The notes: a model not told the origin generated them from the letters alone. A stretch of DNA of 64,000 nt from Erythrophleum ivorense (GCA_026724425.1 JAIUCV010000009.1:17681294-17745293); one strand, 5' to 3'; counted from the first letter of the stretch, positions 1 to 14,799 are shown. Translations and numbers: made by a program.

Positions 1-1
1 G

Positions 2-571
2 CTGATTTTTGTCTTGAATATGGAGGATGACAATATACATGGGCATGCACCACTGATTCTAGGTAGACCATTTTTAAAACCTGCTAAAATAATAATTAAT
101 GTGCATGATGGTACTTTATTAATGGAATTTAGTGGTGATGTTACTCATTTTAATATTCTTGATGCTATAAGACACCCTTCAGAAGAGCACTCCATGTTGC
201 ATGTAAATATGATAGATTTGTTAGTTGCTGATGCTTGTGTAGACATGGATACTAAACTTCCTAACGTTGTTGAATTTATAAGTGCAATTCAATGTTTAGA
301 ATGTTATGATGGACTTAATAAATGTACTGCATATTCTAAGATTGATGCATTTTTGAATTCTGATTCTGGTTCTAGTTTTGATTCTAATTTTGATACTGAT
401 TCTCTCAATTTATTTGATATTATTTCCTTTGTTGAGAAAACTAAACAAATAGAGGCTATTGTACATTTAAACTCACAAAGATTAGTGCCTTCCATATGGC
501 AACCACTTACACTTGAACTTAAACATTTACCCGAAAAATATCAAATATGCTTTCTTGGAAGAAAAAAATAA
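2..571 (+). pseudogene. Retroviral-type aspartic protease, C-terminal part, and linker (element 1 pol)
   Basis: This frame is open from the window start to a TAA at 569-571, about 189 codons. It carries the motif LILGRPFLK near residues 23-31, then INVHDGTLLMEF and the FNILDAIRHP stretch. These follow the active site in proteases of Athila-type elements. The catalytic aspartate lies left of the window. The remaining ~110 residues form an acidic, serine-rich linker between protease and RT, like the matching part of element 2 at 31682-32130. The enzyme would cleave the Gag-Pol polyprotein. The frame is open, but the rest of pol is broken, so I call it a pseudogene. Confidence 0.8.
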
Positions 572-589
572 ATTACCAATAATAATAGC

Positions 590-1516
590 AAATGGCACGT
601 GATCATGAAATGAGGTTGTTAGAATTGTTAAGGAAAAAGAAAAAAGTAATAGGTTGGACATTGGTAGATATTCTAGGGATTAGCCCTTCCATTTGTATGT
701 ACAAAATTTTATTAGAGGAAGGAGCTAAACTAGTGAGACAACCATAAAGAAGATTCATTCCCACAATCCTAGATATTGTAAAGAAAGAGGTAAGTAAATT
801 ACTTTCAACTAATATTATTTATCCCATATCTGATAGCAAATGAGTGAATCCAGTGTAGGTAGTCTCCAAGAAGATTGGTATCATAGCGGTGCCCAATGAA
901 AAGAATAAGTTTATCCCTATGAGAGTTCAGAATAGTTAGAGAGTCTGCATTGATTACAGATAGTTGAATCAGGCCACCAAAAAGAATCATTTTTCTCTTC
1001 TTTTCATAAACCAAATGTTAGAGAGATTGGCAAGCAAATCTCATTACTATTTCTTAGATGACTTTTTCAGTTATTTTCAAATTCATATTGTACCAGAAGA
1101 CTAGGAAAAGACTACATTTACCTGCCCATTTGGTACCTTTGCATATTGGAGGATGCCGTTTGGACTTTGTAACACTCCAAGCATATTCCAACAGTGTATG
1201 GTGAACATCTTTTCTAATTTCTTTAAACATTGCATGGAAGTTTTTTGGATGACTTCACTATTTATGGAACTTTCTTTGATGGCTGTTTGATAAGTTTAAG
1301 AATATTTTTAGAAAGATGCATTGAGAAAAATCTGGTCTTAAATTTTGAAAAATGTCATTTTATAGTAGAGCAATGAATTGTTTTAGGCTATATGGTTTCT
1401 AAAAATGGCATTGAAGTTGATACAGCTAAAGTAGATGTGATTGCTTCTTTACCTTACTCCATCTGTATGTGGGAAGTGCATTCTTTTCTTAGCCATGTAG
1501 GATTTTACAAGCGATT
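590..1516 (+). pseudogene. Reverse transcriptase, N-terminal two thirds, interrupted (element 1 pol)
   Basis: Translation gives recognisable RT blocks separated by stops: KKEVSKLLS near 785, RVCIDYR near 940, QMLERLASKSHYYFLDD near 1015, EKTTFTCPFGTFAY near 1110 and RMPFGLCN near 1150. At least six in-frame stops fall where relatives have W, Q or R, and a frameshift near 1245 disturbs the MDD catalytic block. The frame recovers over LVLNFEKCHF and GFYKRF and stops at 1516, where solo LTR O is inserted. The continuation, RFIKDFSK, begins at 19998. Comparison with the better preserved copy at 30098-31444 makes the assignment secure. It cannot encode a working enzyme. Confidence 0.88.
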
Positions 1517-3394
1517 TGTCACGAACATAATTTTCGTAGAATGATAAAATGAACCATATAAAAGTAAGTCCCCTGCAATAGGCTAGTTAATGTCCTAAAA
1601 AATTTTGGTAAAATCTTAGGCTCCTAAAAATGATAATGCCAGGCTCAGACAAAAAGAAAAATAGAGCTAGGACAGTGAAACAAATTGTGATGAAAACTGA
1701 TGAAACGTAATGACATTTTTGTAAATAAGTGCAACTCTTGGAAAAACATACAAGAGGGCTTTTTAGATGAGAAATTTGAGTTGCCCAAGGTTCTCAGAGG
1801 CCCTTAAAATCATGGGAAGCTTCAGGATCGGTAAAGCCACTCTGGTGTACATTTTTAAATATCGGTGAGCCTAAACTTTGACGAATTTGTTCGATAAGAT
1901 TTTAACTCTAATTTGAGTGATTCTAAAGGAAATTTATTAAATTAGGAACCTAAATTTTATAATGAAAAAAATGGTTCTAAAAAAGGGCTAAAACGAAGCC
2001 GAAACGAAATTGCCATTATGGAGGAACAAAATTGAAATTTTTGAAAAAGCTAGTTTCTTGAATGTTCCATAAGCTTCTTGTCTCTTCTCCCACATTCTTA
2101 AGCACAACCTTTTCTGCCCAAAATACAAAAAAATTTTTAGCTCCTTTAGGCACACTAAGAGAAGGAGAAAAAGAGGAAGAAAATCAAGAAAAGGTAAGGA
2201 AATCTAAGGAATTTCATGCTCCATCTTCTTCCAATTTTGCTCCTCTCCTTCCATGCTTTCTTTATATGGTTTATTTGAGGCAAATGGTTCCATTTTTCAT
2301 CTAGAACATAGAAGAAGAGTTTGAAATTCTTGAGAGGAGGTAAACCCCTTGAGAGGAGGTAAACCAAGGAGAAAAAGTCTTGAAACCAAGCTAGAATCTA
2401 AGGTGATTTCCTATTCTTGTAGCTTTTCCTTGTTTCTCTTCTCTTGATGCTTGTTCGGCCTCATATAGAACCATGAGAAGGGAGGGAGTTTTGTTCAAAA
2501 ACAAGAGAGGAACTAGGGTTTTAAACCATGAGGAAGAGGCATATAGCAAGAAATTACAAGAAAAACCTATGGAAAACAAGATAGAAAAGTGTAGGCTTCT
2601 TTAGAGTTTTATTAAAATCTGATTTTGTGTGAGTAATTCCTTGGCTATTTGAGTGTTCCCTTGAGCTCCTAAGACTCTTAGAAAGCCTCTCAAGTGGCTC
2701 TCCCATCAAGGAAAAATCAAAAACTCCATGAACCTCCATTATGGTGCATATTTTAGCCAAGCTAGGTTCATTAGGCTAAGGGATGTTTTAATTTGTTCTA
2801 ATCTTGGTTTGGGACTTTATATGATGTTAGAAGATGGGAGAAAAAATTGAAAAAAATGTAGGCTCCATGGATTAGAAGATGGGTTAATGGTGTCCATAAT
2901 GGTGCTTTGTGAAGCAACTTAATTCTAAGCTGGTGTAAACAATTGTGTGAGGGCTCCAAGGACCTTGAATGAGGTTAAGAGGCCTAGAATTGGAAAGATA
3001 TGGGAGTCTAAAGCTTAAATTGTGAAGGTTGCTTCAATAGGCCATTTATGGAACTATTATGCCACTTATGGAATCAAGTCTATGTTCAAGAGTGAGTTTA
3101 AGGTCTTGGCTTGCTTCAAGTGTGTAATTGTGTGTTGTTTATGGTGTTTAGGCCAAGAGAACACAAACCCACCTAGGTACACTTGTGAGGCAGAAAATAG
3201 GGAGGAATAAGACAAAAGAAAGCTTGCAAAATTCAAGGTAGCTCTCCACCTCATTCTCCTTGCATTCTTGTGTGCATATGTATATAATTGTATGCTTGTG
3301 TGTGCTCTTGTGATTTGAGAATATGTCACTTGATGTCTTGAGATTGCATTGGCACCAATGTGTTTCCTTGAATGGCCTTGGTTGTGGAATTATC

Positions 3395-3592
3395 TCATAA
3401 GGGTGAGGTGATGCCAAAAGTCCCTTAATAAAGGTGAGGAGATGCCAAAAGTCTTATGGCATGGGTGAGACAAGGCTAAAAGTCTCTTAGAAGGGTGAGG
3501 CCAAGTCAAAAGTCCCTAGGCCAAGGGTGAGGCAAATCCAAAAGTCCTAAAAATGGGGTGAGGTAAAATCAAAAGTCCCTAGAGCGTGTTCT
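3395..3592 (+). repeat. Minisatellite inside LTR O, about six units of 30-38 bp
   Basis: The unit is close to GGGTGAGGNNATGCCAAAAG followed by TCCCTT and a variable spacer. It recurs six times between a TCTCATAA and CCCTAGAG. The reverse-complement version is in LTR C at 14800-14975, and a degenerate one is in the A/B/E/F type near 8010-8180. It lies in the R/U5 part of the LTR and has no coding sense. Confidence 0.75.
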
Positions 3593-6500
3593 TTGCTTGA
3601 ATGTGAATAAGTGGCATGAAAATTGTGATCTTGCATACTTTATGGTTATTAAACCTTCCATACATATACTTTGATGTGTATATGCCATGAATGTGTGTGT
3701 GAATGGGTGTATGAGCTATTGAGATTCTAGAAATCTTACTTCCCTTCACTCTATTATTTTAAAATGTCTAGGTGGCACACAAGAAGGGAGAAATGCAAGC
3801 CAAAGAGATTATGATGCTATACTTTGAACAATTTGTAACTTTTCTTGTCTCTAAATGTCAAAAAGGATATGTTCATCATATTTTTAAGTTGTAAACTATT
3901 GAACAAATGTAAAATGATATATGAATATGATGCAGACCTTATGTGACCCTAAACCAATGGAATTATGCAAATTGGTTCTTGGATGACTTGTATGTAACTA
4001 TGCATTAATGGATATGGGATAGCCAAATTGAGATGCATGATGTTTGGAACCACTTAGGCAGTTCACACAAGTCATATTCATGCTTTTAAACTTGCCCAAG
4101 AGGTGCCAAACCTTAAAGAAGGCCAATTGGACAAAGTTAACACCTCATATGGAGTAAAAATGGCCATTTTGGTGAGCTATACCACTTTTTATCCAAATGA
4201 ACTTTTCTTGGTTTAAGATTTAGCCTACATCTAAACCTTGTTGAGAGTTTTTTGAGAATCTAAAGTGGGTAGTATTTGGAGGCCTACAAAATATTTGGTG
4301 AATTTTTGAAGTTAAAAAATTTTCTAGTTTTGGTTCAGTGTATTATTCATCTGGTCCAAATTTTGATCTGTGTCAATCATGGGATAAACGATATCCAATT
4401 GCTACAAAATCTTACAGGGAGAAACTAGACCTTTCCAGTGACTTGTTCCAATTAGAAGTACCCTATTTGGATGTTTAGAGAGGGAGATATGAATTTTTGA
4501 AGTTACTATTATGTTTCAGGTGCGCCTCCAAACCCGTGATACTATTTGATTGATTTTCAGGGTTTGAATGCTCTTGGATTGATCTAGAACTATTTTTTCT
4601 CCTAGTTAACATCTATAACTTTTCAAATTAGTACAGATTGCATGGATTGGATTTTTGTGGAATTAATTATAAATTTTCAAAGTTTATATCTGTAAGCTGT
4701 ATTAGATTTCTGGATAGCTCGACCTCCTTGCCTTTTCTATTGTCAAACGTGGTCCATATGGGATTTTCGTGGCTGGGACTTATTTTTATGTAACATTGAT
4801 ATCCAGATATTTCTAAAAAGCTATGGTTTATGTGATTTTGATTTTTCTAGAATTAGTTATAATTTTTCAAAATTTCTCTTAAAATTTTTCTGTAACACCA
4901 TAACTTTCTAACCTTTCTCATGCAATTTCTATGCCTCATGCCATGCACTTCTCAAGGATTATAAGAAAATGACATATAAAATAATGAGTTTTCTTGCGTT
5001 GCGCTACGCGTAAATTTTTCTTTTGAAGTCCCATGGACCACATGGACTCATGTATCACATTTTCACATTTAATTACATAGATATAACTCATTTCCATCAC
5101 CAAAATTGGCCTAGAGCTCGTACATGGCAAGGAGATACATAAAATTCATATATGCAATTTTAGCCAGAATTTTCTCACTTCTGTCACAAATTTTGAAAAA
5201 TCATAACTAATTCTAAAAAAATCAAAATCATGCATTCTTTACTATTCTAGAAAGCTACACATGTCTAATTTATGCTAAAAATATGTCTAGACCATGGAAC
5301 ATAGTACAGAAGACGTTTGACATTTGAAAAAGTGTAGAGGTCTGGCTAACTATTGGTACTGTCATAGGTTTCTACTACAAATTTAAAAAATATATAATTA
5401 ATTCCAAAAAAATCCAATCTATGTAAATGATATTAATCTGGAAAGCTACAGATGTTAAGAAAAAATAACTCTAGACCAGTTTAGGCACATCCAAGTATTG
5501 AAAACCAATCAAACAATAACCTAGGTCAGTTTGGACACCTGATACTAGACAGAAATTTTAAAAATTCATATCTCCCTCTCTAGACATCCAAATGAGGTGT
5601 TCTAGTTGGCACAAGTCACTGAGAATGTCTAATTTCTACCTATAAAATTTTGTGGCAATTGGACATCATTTCTCCCTAAAGTGATAGAATCAATTTTGGA
5701 CTAGTGTGAATAGTACCATGAACCAAAATCAGAATTTTTTTCAACTTTGGAAATTCATCAAATATTCCATAGATCTCCAAAAATTCTATACTTTAGCTTC
5801 CCAAAAAGCTCTTAATAAACTCTAATTGCATGACAAATCTTAGATCAAGAAGGGTACATTTGGATAAAAAGTGATATAGGTTTCCAATATGGTCAATTTT
5901 GCTCCATGTTAGATACTAAGTGTGCCCAAATGGTCTTTCTTGGTGTTTGACACTGCTTGGGCAAGTTTAAAAGCATGAATATGACTTGTATGAACTGCCC
6001 AAGTGGTCTCAAACCTCATGCATCTTAATTTGGCCTCTTCACTTCCATTATGACATACAATTCCATTAGCTTAAATTGCACTATACCATTCATACAACAT
6101 TCAATCTCATTTGTACATGATATATTAGTATAATTATACATGTTCATAACATCATAGGACATATACAACAATGGATTACAATATTTGCCATTCATATGGC
6201 CTTAAAGTAACAAAATCTATGGACTTTAATGTCAAACTTTTATTTCTTAAGTGGTTGGCTCCCATTTTTTTGCTCTCTTGGTCCACCGAACATGTTATAA
6301 CATTGGAAAGGAGGGAATGAGATTCAAAAAATCTCAATAGCTCATCTCCCATTCAATCACATATAAAGTATGCAATACAAGTCTTGAATGTAACACCATA
6401 TATTTCTAGGTCATTTCATGTCTTTGAATAACTCATTTCCAAGAATTATGTAAATTCTCAAAGAAAAAGGTATTAAAATAATGACTTTTCTAACGTTGCG

Positions 6501-9335
6501 TCGCATATAAAAATTTCATTCAGTATCACGTGGATCATATGAGCTCATATATCACATTCTCATATTTAATTACATGAATACAACTCATTTGCATCATCAA
6601 AAGTGGCCTACATCTCATGGAATTCAAAGGGAAGCATAAAATGCATATATATTTTCGGCTAGATTTTCCTCTTTTCTGTCACAAATTTTAGAAAATCATA
6701 ACTAATTTTAGAAACATTGAAATCATGCATTCTTGGCCATTATGGAAATCCACACATATCTAATTTATGCTAAAAATATGTCTAGGCCATAAAACACAAC
6801 ACAAAAGATGTTTGACATTCGAAATGGTCCAGAGGTTAGGCTATCCACTGGTGTTGTCATAAAATTCTACAGTAAACTTCAAAAATGTCCAATTAATTCC
6901 AAAAAAATCCAATCCATATATACCAATCTGGGAAGCTATAAATGTTAGCTAGAGGAAAAAAATAACTCTAGACCAGTTCAGGAATGCCTAGACCTCGAAA
7001 CCTAATCAAACAATACTTGAGGTTAGTTGAAGCACTTAGTACTAGACAGAATTTTTGAAAATTCATATCTCCCTCTCTAAAGCTCCAAATGAGGTGCTTC
7101 TAATTGATACAAGTCACTAGAAATGTATAGTTTCTCTGTATAAAATTTCATGGCAATTGGGTATCATTTGGGCCCTATGTGACAAATTTCATTTTCGGAC
7201 CAAGTAAACAGTGCATCAGACCAAAATCAAAATTTTTGCCAACTTTGAAAATTCATAAAATATTTTCTAGACCTCTGAAAATTCTATTCTTTAGCTTTCC
7301 TAAAAGCTCTCAACAAAAGTTAATTTTATGCCAAATCTTAGACTAAGAAGAGCTCATTTGGATAAAAAGTAATATAGGGTTCTATTGTGGTCAATTTTGG
7401 CTCCATTTAGGATACCAAAATGTTCAAATGGCTTTCCTTGGGGTTTGGCACCTCTTGGGCAAGTCTAAAAGCATAATTAGGACTTATGTAAATAGCCCAA
7501 ATGATCCCAAATCTCATGCATCTCATTTTGGCTATTCCACTTTTATTCATACATGAAATTCCATAATGCAAAATTTCCACTACATGACCAAAATGAGTAT
7601 TTCTATACATATAACCCTAGCTCACATTTATACACAATACATTAACATAATTATACATGTTAATAACATTATAGGTCATATACGATTAGGGATTTCATCA
7701 ATTGCTATCCATAAGGCCTTAAAGTAGCAATTTCAAGACACTTTGATGTCATGCTCTCATCTTCAAGGTGGTTAGCTTCTATTACCTTGTTCTCTTGGTC
7801 CACTTAGCATGTTAGAACATTGGAAAGGAGGGGATGAGATTTAAAGAATCTCAATAACTCCTCTCCCATTCAATCATACATAAAGCATGCAAAACAAGTC
7901 TCACAAAATGCACGCATGGCATACGGACAAGTGTAATCATTCAAGAAGTATTCTTAGTATTTGAAAAAGTCATACATAGGCTTGCCAAGCAAGTGGATTG
8001 GCCTCACCCATTTACTTGTAAATTTTGGACTTGCCTCACCTATTCTTTAAGAGGTTTTTGGACTCAACCATGCTCTTGGGAGTCAACCTCACTTTTAGGA
8101 GACTCTTTACTTTGTCTCAACCAATCTTATGAGTTCTTGGCTCATCCTCACCATGGCTAAAGGTTCTTGGCCTCACCACACTCAAGCAAACCAAAGTAAA
8201 CATTATAAACATCATTTGAAAAACATAATGCATCATCATGGTACCATGGAGTAAGAGCTTATGCTAGAGCATTTTTCATGGCTTGAAATACATATACGCA
8301 TATTCAAAGACAAGTAAAGCAAGCAATCATGCATGAGAGAAGGTGGAGAGAGCTGCCTTGCTAGCATTTGTACACTTTTCCTTAAGCCTTGAATCCTCTC
8401 CCTTGACCTCACACACCCAAGAAGGTGGAGATCATTCCTTTTAGCCTAGACACAATTTATGGAAGCCAATTAGGTTTATGCAATTAATTAAAATGCCACA
8501 CAACTTGCTTAGACTCTAGCTTGGTCTCTAAACTCCTTTATGTTTCCAAAAATGCATCTAATGAAGTAACACCCATCAAATAAATTCTATGCTCCATTCT
8601 TTTCTTTCAAATATGATTCTTGACTCCTTTTAATCCTCTTAGAGTCACCACACAATTAAAATAAAGAGTCTAACTACATGTTGCTTATTTAGATCATATT
8701 ATAGAACATAAGGAACTAACTCACTTTCTATGGTTTCTCAATTTTTCCTAAGGCCTCCCCTCATCTTCACTCATCATATATGACTAAAAAATGGGTTTAG
8801 AACAAATTAAAACTATCCTTAAGTACACAAACTCCCTGAGGCTGAGACTAGGAAGCGTGATGATCTCCTTGAACTTTGCTTTGTTTTCTTGATGGAGGAA
8901 GCACATAGGGAGACTTCTAGGGATCTTAGGAGCTCATTTAAACTCTCATTTAAACATAAGAATCAAGATATCAATTCAGATTTTGCAAGGAATATATGAA
9001 ACCCTAGACTTTGCATCTTGAATTTCCATGGTTATTTGTTAATTCTTTTTGCATATTCTTAATTTTCACACCTTTTTCCTAAGAATCACCCTTGATTTTG
9101 CCTAAAAATCAAACCTTTCTAGGGTTTCTTAAGTGGGGAAAAATGATGGAGGAAGAGGAACAAGGGGTAGTAACCATGGAAGAAGAAATTACCTTGTTTT
9201 CATGGCTTTTCTCACTTGAATCTTGTCTTCTTTGAGCTCCTCTCTTCAAATCCGAATTTTTCCCTTAATTTCTCCCTTAAAACAAATTTATAAACTTCAT
9301 TATAATCATAGAAAATAAAGGAGAATAGAGTAAAA

Positions 9336-9560
9336 TAGGTTTGGAAGGAAGAAAGCATGAAAAACTACTAAATTTCCTTACCTTTTGGCTTGAATTTCTC
9401 CTCCTTTTATTCTTCCTCTTGTAATACTATAGCTCTCTTAGCTAACCCCCTTAGGTTTGGAAGGAAGAGAGCATGAAAAACTACTAAATTTCCTTACCTT
9501 TTAGCTTGAATTTCTCCTCCTTTTATTCTTCCTCTTGTAATACTATAGCTCTCTCATACA
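9336..9560. repeat. 116-bp tandem duplication spanning the B/C junction
   Basis: TAGGTTTGGAAGGAAG starts at 9336 and again at 9452. The matching stretch continues through TGTAATACTATAGCTCTCT at 9420 and again at 9536. The duplicated segment therefore contains the end of LTR B host sequence plus the first bases of LTR C. The duplication must have happened after C inserted. Confidence 0.85.
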
Positions 9561-10655
9561 TGAATTCTCCCAAGAAAACAAAGAAAATAATACCATTTAA
9601 CGGTGTTATGTCATCTACATTTTTTCCGTTTTGGCTCCGTGAGCCTTGGGGACTCTCTCATATCATCCTCACATTTTATTGCACCAATACAACTCAAAAA
9701 CATCTAAAAAAATTACCAAAAAACCGAGCTTACATCAAGCATACATGGTTTTTAATGGTTCCACCTTAGGTTCAGTCTGCAGATTTTGAGCCTCAATTTG
9801 TGAATTCATTATTAATTCTAGAAGAATCAAAATGAAGCATAATATGATATTTTGGAAAGCTACAAATGTCTACTTTATGTTAAAAATATGTTTAGGCCAT
9901 GAAACATAACACAGAAGGCATTTGACATGTGAAAAGGTGCAAAGGTTCGGACAGCTACTGGTACTAATGCAAGTGTCTGCTATAAATTTCAAAAATATCC
10001 AATTAATTCCAAAAAAATCCAATCCATGTAAATGATACCAATTTGGAAAGATATGGATGTTATCTTTATGGTAAAAATAGATTTAGACCAAAAAACACAC
10101 GTTTAGGTACTAGAATTCAATGGAATAATGACTCAGGTCGTGCTATGCTACTATTGCTATTCTAGAAATTCAAAAATTCATATCTCTTAGCTCAGACCTC
10201 CAAATGAGGTGTTTCCAGTTGCTACAAGTCATTGTGAATATCTAGCTTCTATTTATAAAATTTCATAGCCATTGGACCACATTTACTCCTTAGATGACAT
10301 AATTTCACAACTGACCAAATGAACAGTACTTCAGCAGATCCAAATTTCTGATACCAACTTTGAAAAATCATAGAAAATTCCATAGACCTCCAAATGACCT
10401 GGTCTTTGGCTTCCCAAAAAGCTTAGGAAAGATTTAATTGCATGTAAAATTTCAAGTCAAGAGGAGGCCATTTAGTTAGAATTTGCCATAACTCAAGATT
10501 ATGGCACTTTTGGTTCCAAAAAGAGGGCAAATTTAGTCCAAATGAGTCATACATTGTTCCACACACATTTGAGCAACTTAGAATGCACACATATAGCATA
10601 AATAAGTCTCTCATAAGGTCTGAACCATCATGCAACTCAAATTCATCATGCCATT

Positions 10656-13600
10656 TGTAACACCATAAATTCTCGCTCATTTCATAACATTCATAAGCTC
10701 TACATCATCATTTTCATGAGAGCACATGAAAAAGGGACCGAAAATAATGTGTTTATTTGCGTTGCATCATACTTAAAAATTACAATCGATGTCACGTGGA
10801 TCATATGAGATCATACTATACATTATCATATTTAATTACATCAAAACAACTCATTTGCATCACAAAATTATGCCCACAATTCATAGAAACCGAAATGAAG
10901 CATGAAATAGGCTTGTTTAATTTCGGCCAGATTTGCCCCCTATTCTACCCAAAATTTGAAAAATCATAAATAATTCTAAAAAAATTGAAATTATCCAATC
11001 TTGGTCATTCTGGGAAGTTACGGATGTTTACTTCACAGTAAAAATATGTCTAGGACATAATAGCCATCACAGAGGATGTTTGACATCTAAAATGGTTCAG
11101 AGGTCAGACTGCATTCTGGAATTGATATAGAATTCTGCAGAAAACTTTGAAAATATCCAATTAATTCCACAAAAATTCAATTCATACAAATGATACCAAT
11201 ATAGAAAGATATGAATGTTAACTAGAGAGAAAAAATATCTCTAGACTAGTTCATTAAGCCCAACCTCATAATTTAATGGAACAATACTTCAAGTCGGGCA
11301 AAATTACTTATACTAGATAGAAACTACAAAAATTCATATCTCCCTCTCTAGACCTCCAAATGAGATACTTCTAGCTGGCACAAGTCACATGGTCCAGTGT
11401 CTCTATATAAAATTTCATGGCAATTGGACATCATTTGATCCTTGGGTGACAGAATTCAAATTCAGACCAAATGAATAATGCAGCAGACCAAAACCATAAA
11501 AATGGCCAACTTTGAAAAATCATCAAATATTCTGTAGACCTCCAAAAATTATGATCTTTAGCTTTCTAAAAATCTCTCAATGAGACCTAATTGCATCCCA
11601 AAACTCGGATCAAGAATAACTCATTTGGCCAAAAAATGATATAGGGTTCCATTATGGTTAAATTTAGCTCCATATGGGGTACCAAACTTACCAAATGGCT
11701 TTCCCTTGGTGTTGGCACCTTTTGGGCAAATCTAAAAGTATATTTAAGACTTGTGTGAGCTGGCTAAATGGCCCCAAACCTCATGTATTTCATTTTGGCC
11801 ATTCAACCCACACTTATGCACATTTCCATCAAACTTCCAAATTGAATACTTTGGCATTACATATTTAAAATATATGCTAGAGGTCATACATCATATCCAT
11901 ACATTTAAATATCACATAATATTATATTTACACATGTCTCAAGGGTCATAGACTATTTACAACACAATATACATCATGAAGCATCATTATGGTTCCAAAA
12001 AGAGAAAAGTTAGGTATATGATTGTCAATCTCCTTTCTTCAATGTTGTTGGCTCCCATTGCCATAGCTACTTAGTCCACCTAGCATGTTAGAGTATTGGA
12101 GAGGAGGGGATGAGATTCAAAGATTCCCAATAGCTCATCTCCCATTCAATCATACATAATATGTACAAAGCAAGCTTTATAAATGCATGCATGGAGAAAA
12201 TAGAAGTCATGGACATTTAAAAAGCAAGCTTGGCATATGAACAAATCATACAAGACATTCACCAGCTCACCAAGTGTTTGTATTGGCCTCACACTTCTCC
12301 TCATAAATTTTGGACTTGCCTCACCCATTCTTTAAGAGCTTTGAACTCAACCATACTCTTGGGAGGCCACTTTGCTTTTGGGAGACTCTTTACTTTGTCT
12401 CAACCAAGCTCAAGGGTTCTTGGCTCATCCTCACCATGGTGAAGAGTACTTGGCCTCTCCACACTCAAGCAAACTCAAACAAACATCATGTATTCATTTG
12501 GAAATATAAAGGCATGCTAGCATACTTTTCATAGCTTGATATCCACACATTCTAAAACAAGCTAAACACACATCCATGTATGAGAGAAGCTGGAGAGAGC
12601 TACCTTGTTTACAATCACACACTTTTTCCTTGGAATTCAAGCATCTTCTTTCAGCCACACACCCATAAATTGGTAGAGATGGTTTCTCTTGGCCTAAATA
12701 CAATTTATGGGAGCCAATTAGGTTCATGAAATAATCTCTAGGGCCATACAACTTGCTTAAACACTAGTTGGCTCTATACCCCCATTATGGTCCATATTTG
12801 CACCTAATGAAGCAACACCCCTCAAACCATTTCTAGGCCTCATTCTTTCCTCTAAAATATTATTCTTGACTCCTTTTAAGCCTCTTGGAGTCATCACACC
12901 ATTAAAACAAAGGGCCTAACATCATGTTGCTTCTTTAGGTCATAATATGTAACCTAAGGCACCAAATCAATTTCTATGAGTTCTAAATTTTTTTCAAGGC
13001 CTCCCATCACTTTTATTCATCAAATATGACTCAAGAATAGCCTTAGAAAAATTTAAAACTCTCCCCCACTACAAGAATCCTCTTTGGCCGAAACATAGGC
13101 ATCATTTAGGCTACATGGAGATTTCTTTATTTTCTTGAAGGAGGAAACTTGTGGGGAGCATCTTAGGGGTCTCAAGAACTCATATAAACTCTTAATTAAA
13201 CCTAGGAAGCATCACATAAATGCAGAATTTGGAAGGTGCACATAAAACCCTAAGTTTTGCATCTTGATTTCTAATAGCTATTTCATGATTTTCTTTGCAT
13301 ATTCTTATTCTCCTCTATCAAATACCTAAGATTCACCTTTGGTTTGGTTGAAAATTTAACTCCCTAGGGCTGTCTATATCTAGGTCGAAACATGCTCAAA
13401 GGAAGGGAGGAGGAAGACCAAGTGGAAAATTGCATAATACCTTGTTTTCCTTGAATTTCCTTGCTTGTTCTTGCTTTCCTTGGCCTCCTTACTTGAATTT
13501 CGAAATTTTCCCTCTAATCTCCTTTCAAAACAGCCCTCAAAACTTCAGAAAAATCATGGAGAAGAAGAGGGAAAAAGAGGAGAAGAGAGGAAGTATGAAA

Positions 13601-14340
13601 AACAAGCAATTTTTCATACCTAAAGGCTTGAATCTCTCCTCCTTCTTCTCTTCCCTTGGTGCGCCACTCTCCTAGGGCTTTGCTTCTAGTTTGGGGCTGG
13701 AAAATCTTATGCTAAATGAGGGAGAGTGTGAGGCGCCACCTATATATAGCTAAGGCAAAAGGACTTTTTCAAAAATTTCAATTTTGCCCTTCATAATTTA
13801 CATTTTCGTTTCTCCTTTGTTTTAGCTCCTTTTTTAGAACCATCTTTTTCATTATAAAATTTAGATTCCCAATTTAATAAACTACCTTTAGAATCACTCA
13901 ATTTGGAGCTAAAATCTTACTGAACGAACCGGTCAAAGTTTGGGTCAACTGACGTTGGAAAACGTCCACCGGAGGGGTTTTAGTTGTCCCGGGGCTTTCC
14001 ATGGTTTTCAGGGCCTCTGAGAATCCCAGAGAACTTAAAAATTTCATTTAAAAAGTCCTCCTATGTGAATTCCAAAATTTTCTCAAAATTACAAAAATGC
14101 CATTACGTTTCGTAGGCTTTTCGTAAGAAATTGTTTCTTTATTCTAGCTCCGTTTTTCTTTCCATTTGAGCCTGGGATTCTCATTTTTAGGAGTCTAGAT
14201 GCTTTCCAATTTTTTTGGGACCTTAACTACATCATTTCAGGGGACTTCCTTTTGTATTCGGTAAGTTTCATCCGTTGACAAAGAAACTGTACGTTACGTT
14301 TCTCACGTTTTCTCTGGTTTTTAGAGAACCGGATATTACA
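10656..14340 (-). mobile_element. Solo LTR E (3.7-kb family), uninterrupted, inserted in LTR C
   Basis: This is the only copy in the window with no later insertion: TGTAACACCATAAATTCTC at 10656 to ACCGGATATTACA at 14340, 3685 bp. Target duplications are CCATT (10651-10655) and CCACT (14341-14345), one mismatch. It is the innermost of five nested LTRs and hence the youngest of that stack. It is the best reference for the family: in sense (minus) order it has about 0.6 kb of U3, a TATA motif at 13741-13750, then about 3 kb of R/U5. Confidence 0.9.
13741..13750 (-). promoter_or_regulatory. TATA motif of LTR E
   Basis: Minus-strand GCTATATATAG is followed at once by GTGGCGCC. The same TATA plus GGCGCC pairing recurs at the same place in B and F, with a variant in A. 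This conservation suggests it is the LTR promoter. No transcript data are available. Confidence 0.55.
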
Positions 14341-14799
14341 CCACTTCCATAAAACATCATGCACAAGTGAGCTCCCAATGGATCAAATTGCACATTTCCA
14401 TTCATTTAGCTCTATTCTTGATACATACACTATCTTTACATAGTTTTACACTTGTTCAAAGTGTCATAGCTCAAAAATAACATATACATATATACTTTGA
14501 CATTCTAGACATTTTAGTACATTAAAAATGGCAAGATTTGCCAAGAGATGGATATTTAAGCTCCTTGGCTTCCATCCTTTGGATCTTGAACTCCACTTAG
14601 ATCATATAAAATGAGAGAAAGGAAGGGGTTAGATTCATTGAATCTCAATAGCTTATACACCTATTCAAGTATATTTTCAAGGCATACAACATGTCAAGGG
14701 TACAAGTATGCAACTAATCAATCTATGAAGCATTCAATTCTCACATTTTTATGTCACAAACTCATGTCAAGCATAAGAATGAGCTCTAGGGACTTTTGA

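Noticed and set aside
2062..2367. Overlapping ORFs of 80 and 70 codons near 2062-2367
   Set aside because: They lie in LTR O in sequence that aligns with the noncoding 3.7-kb LTR, and the frames are not kept in the other copies.
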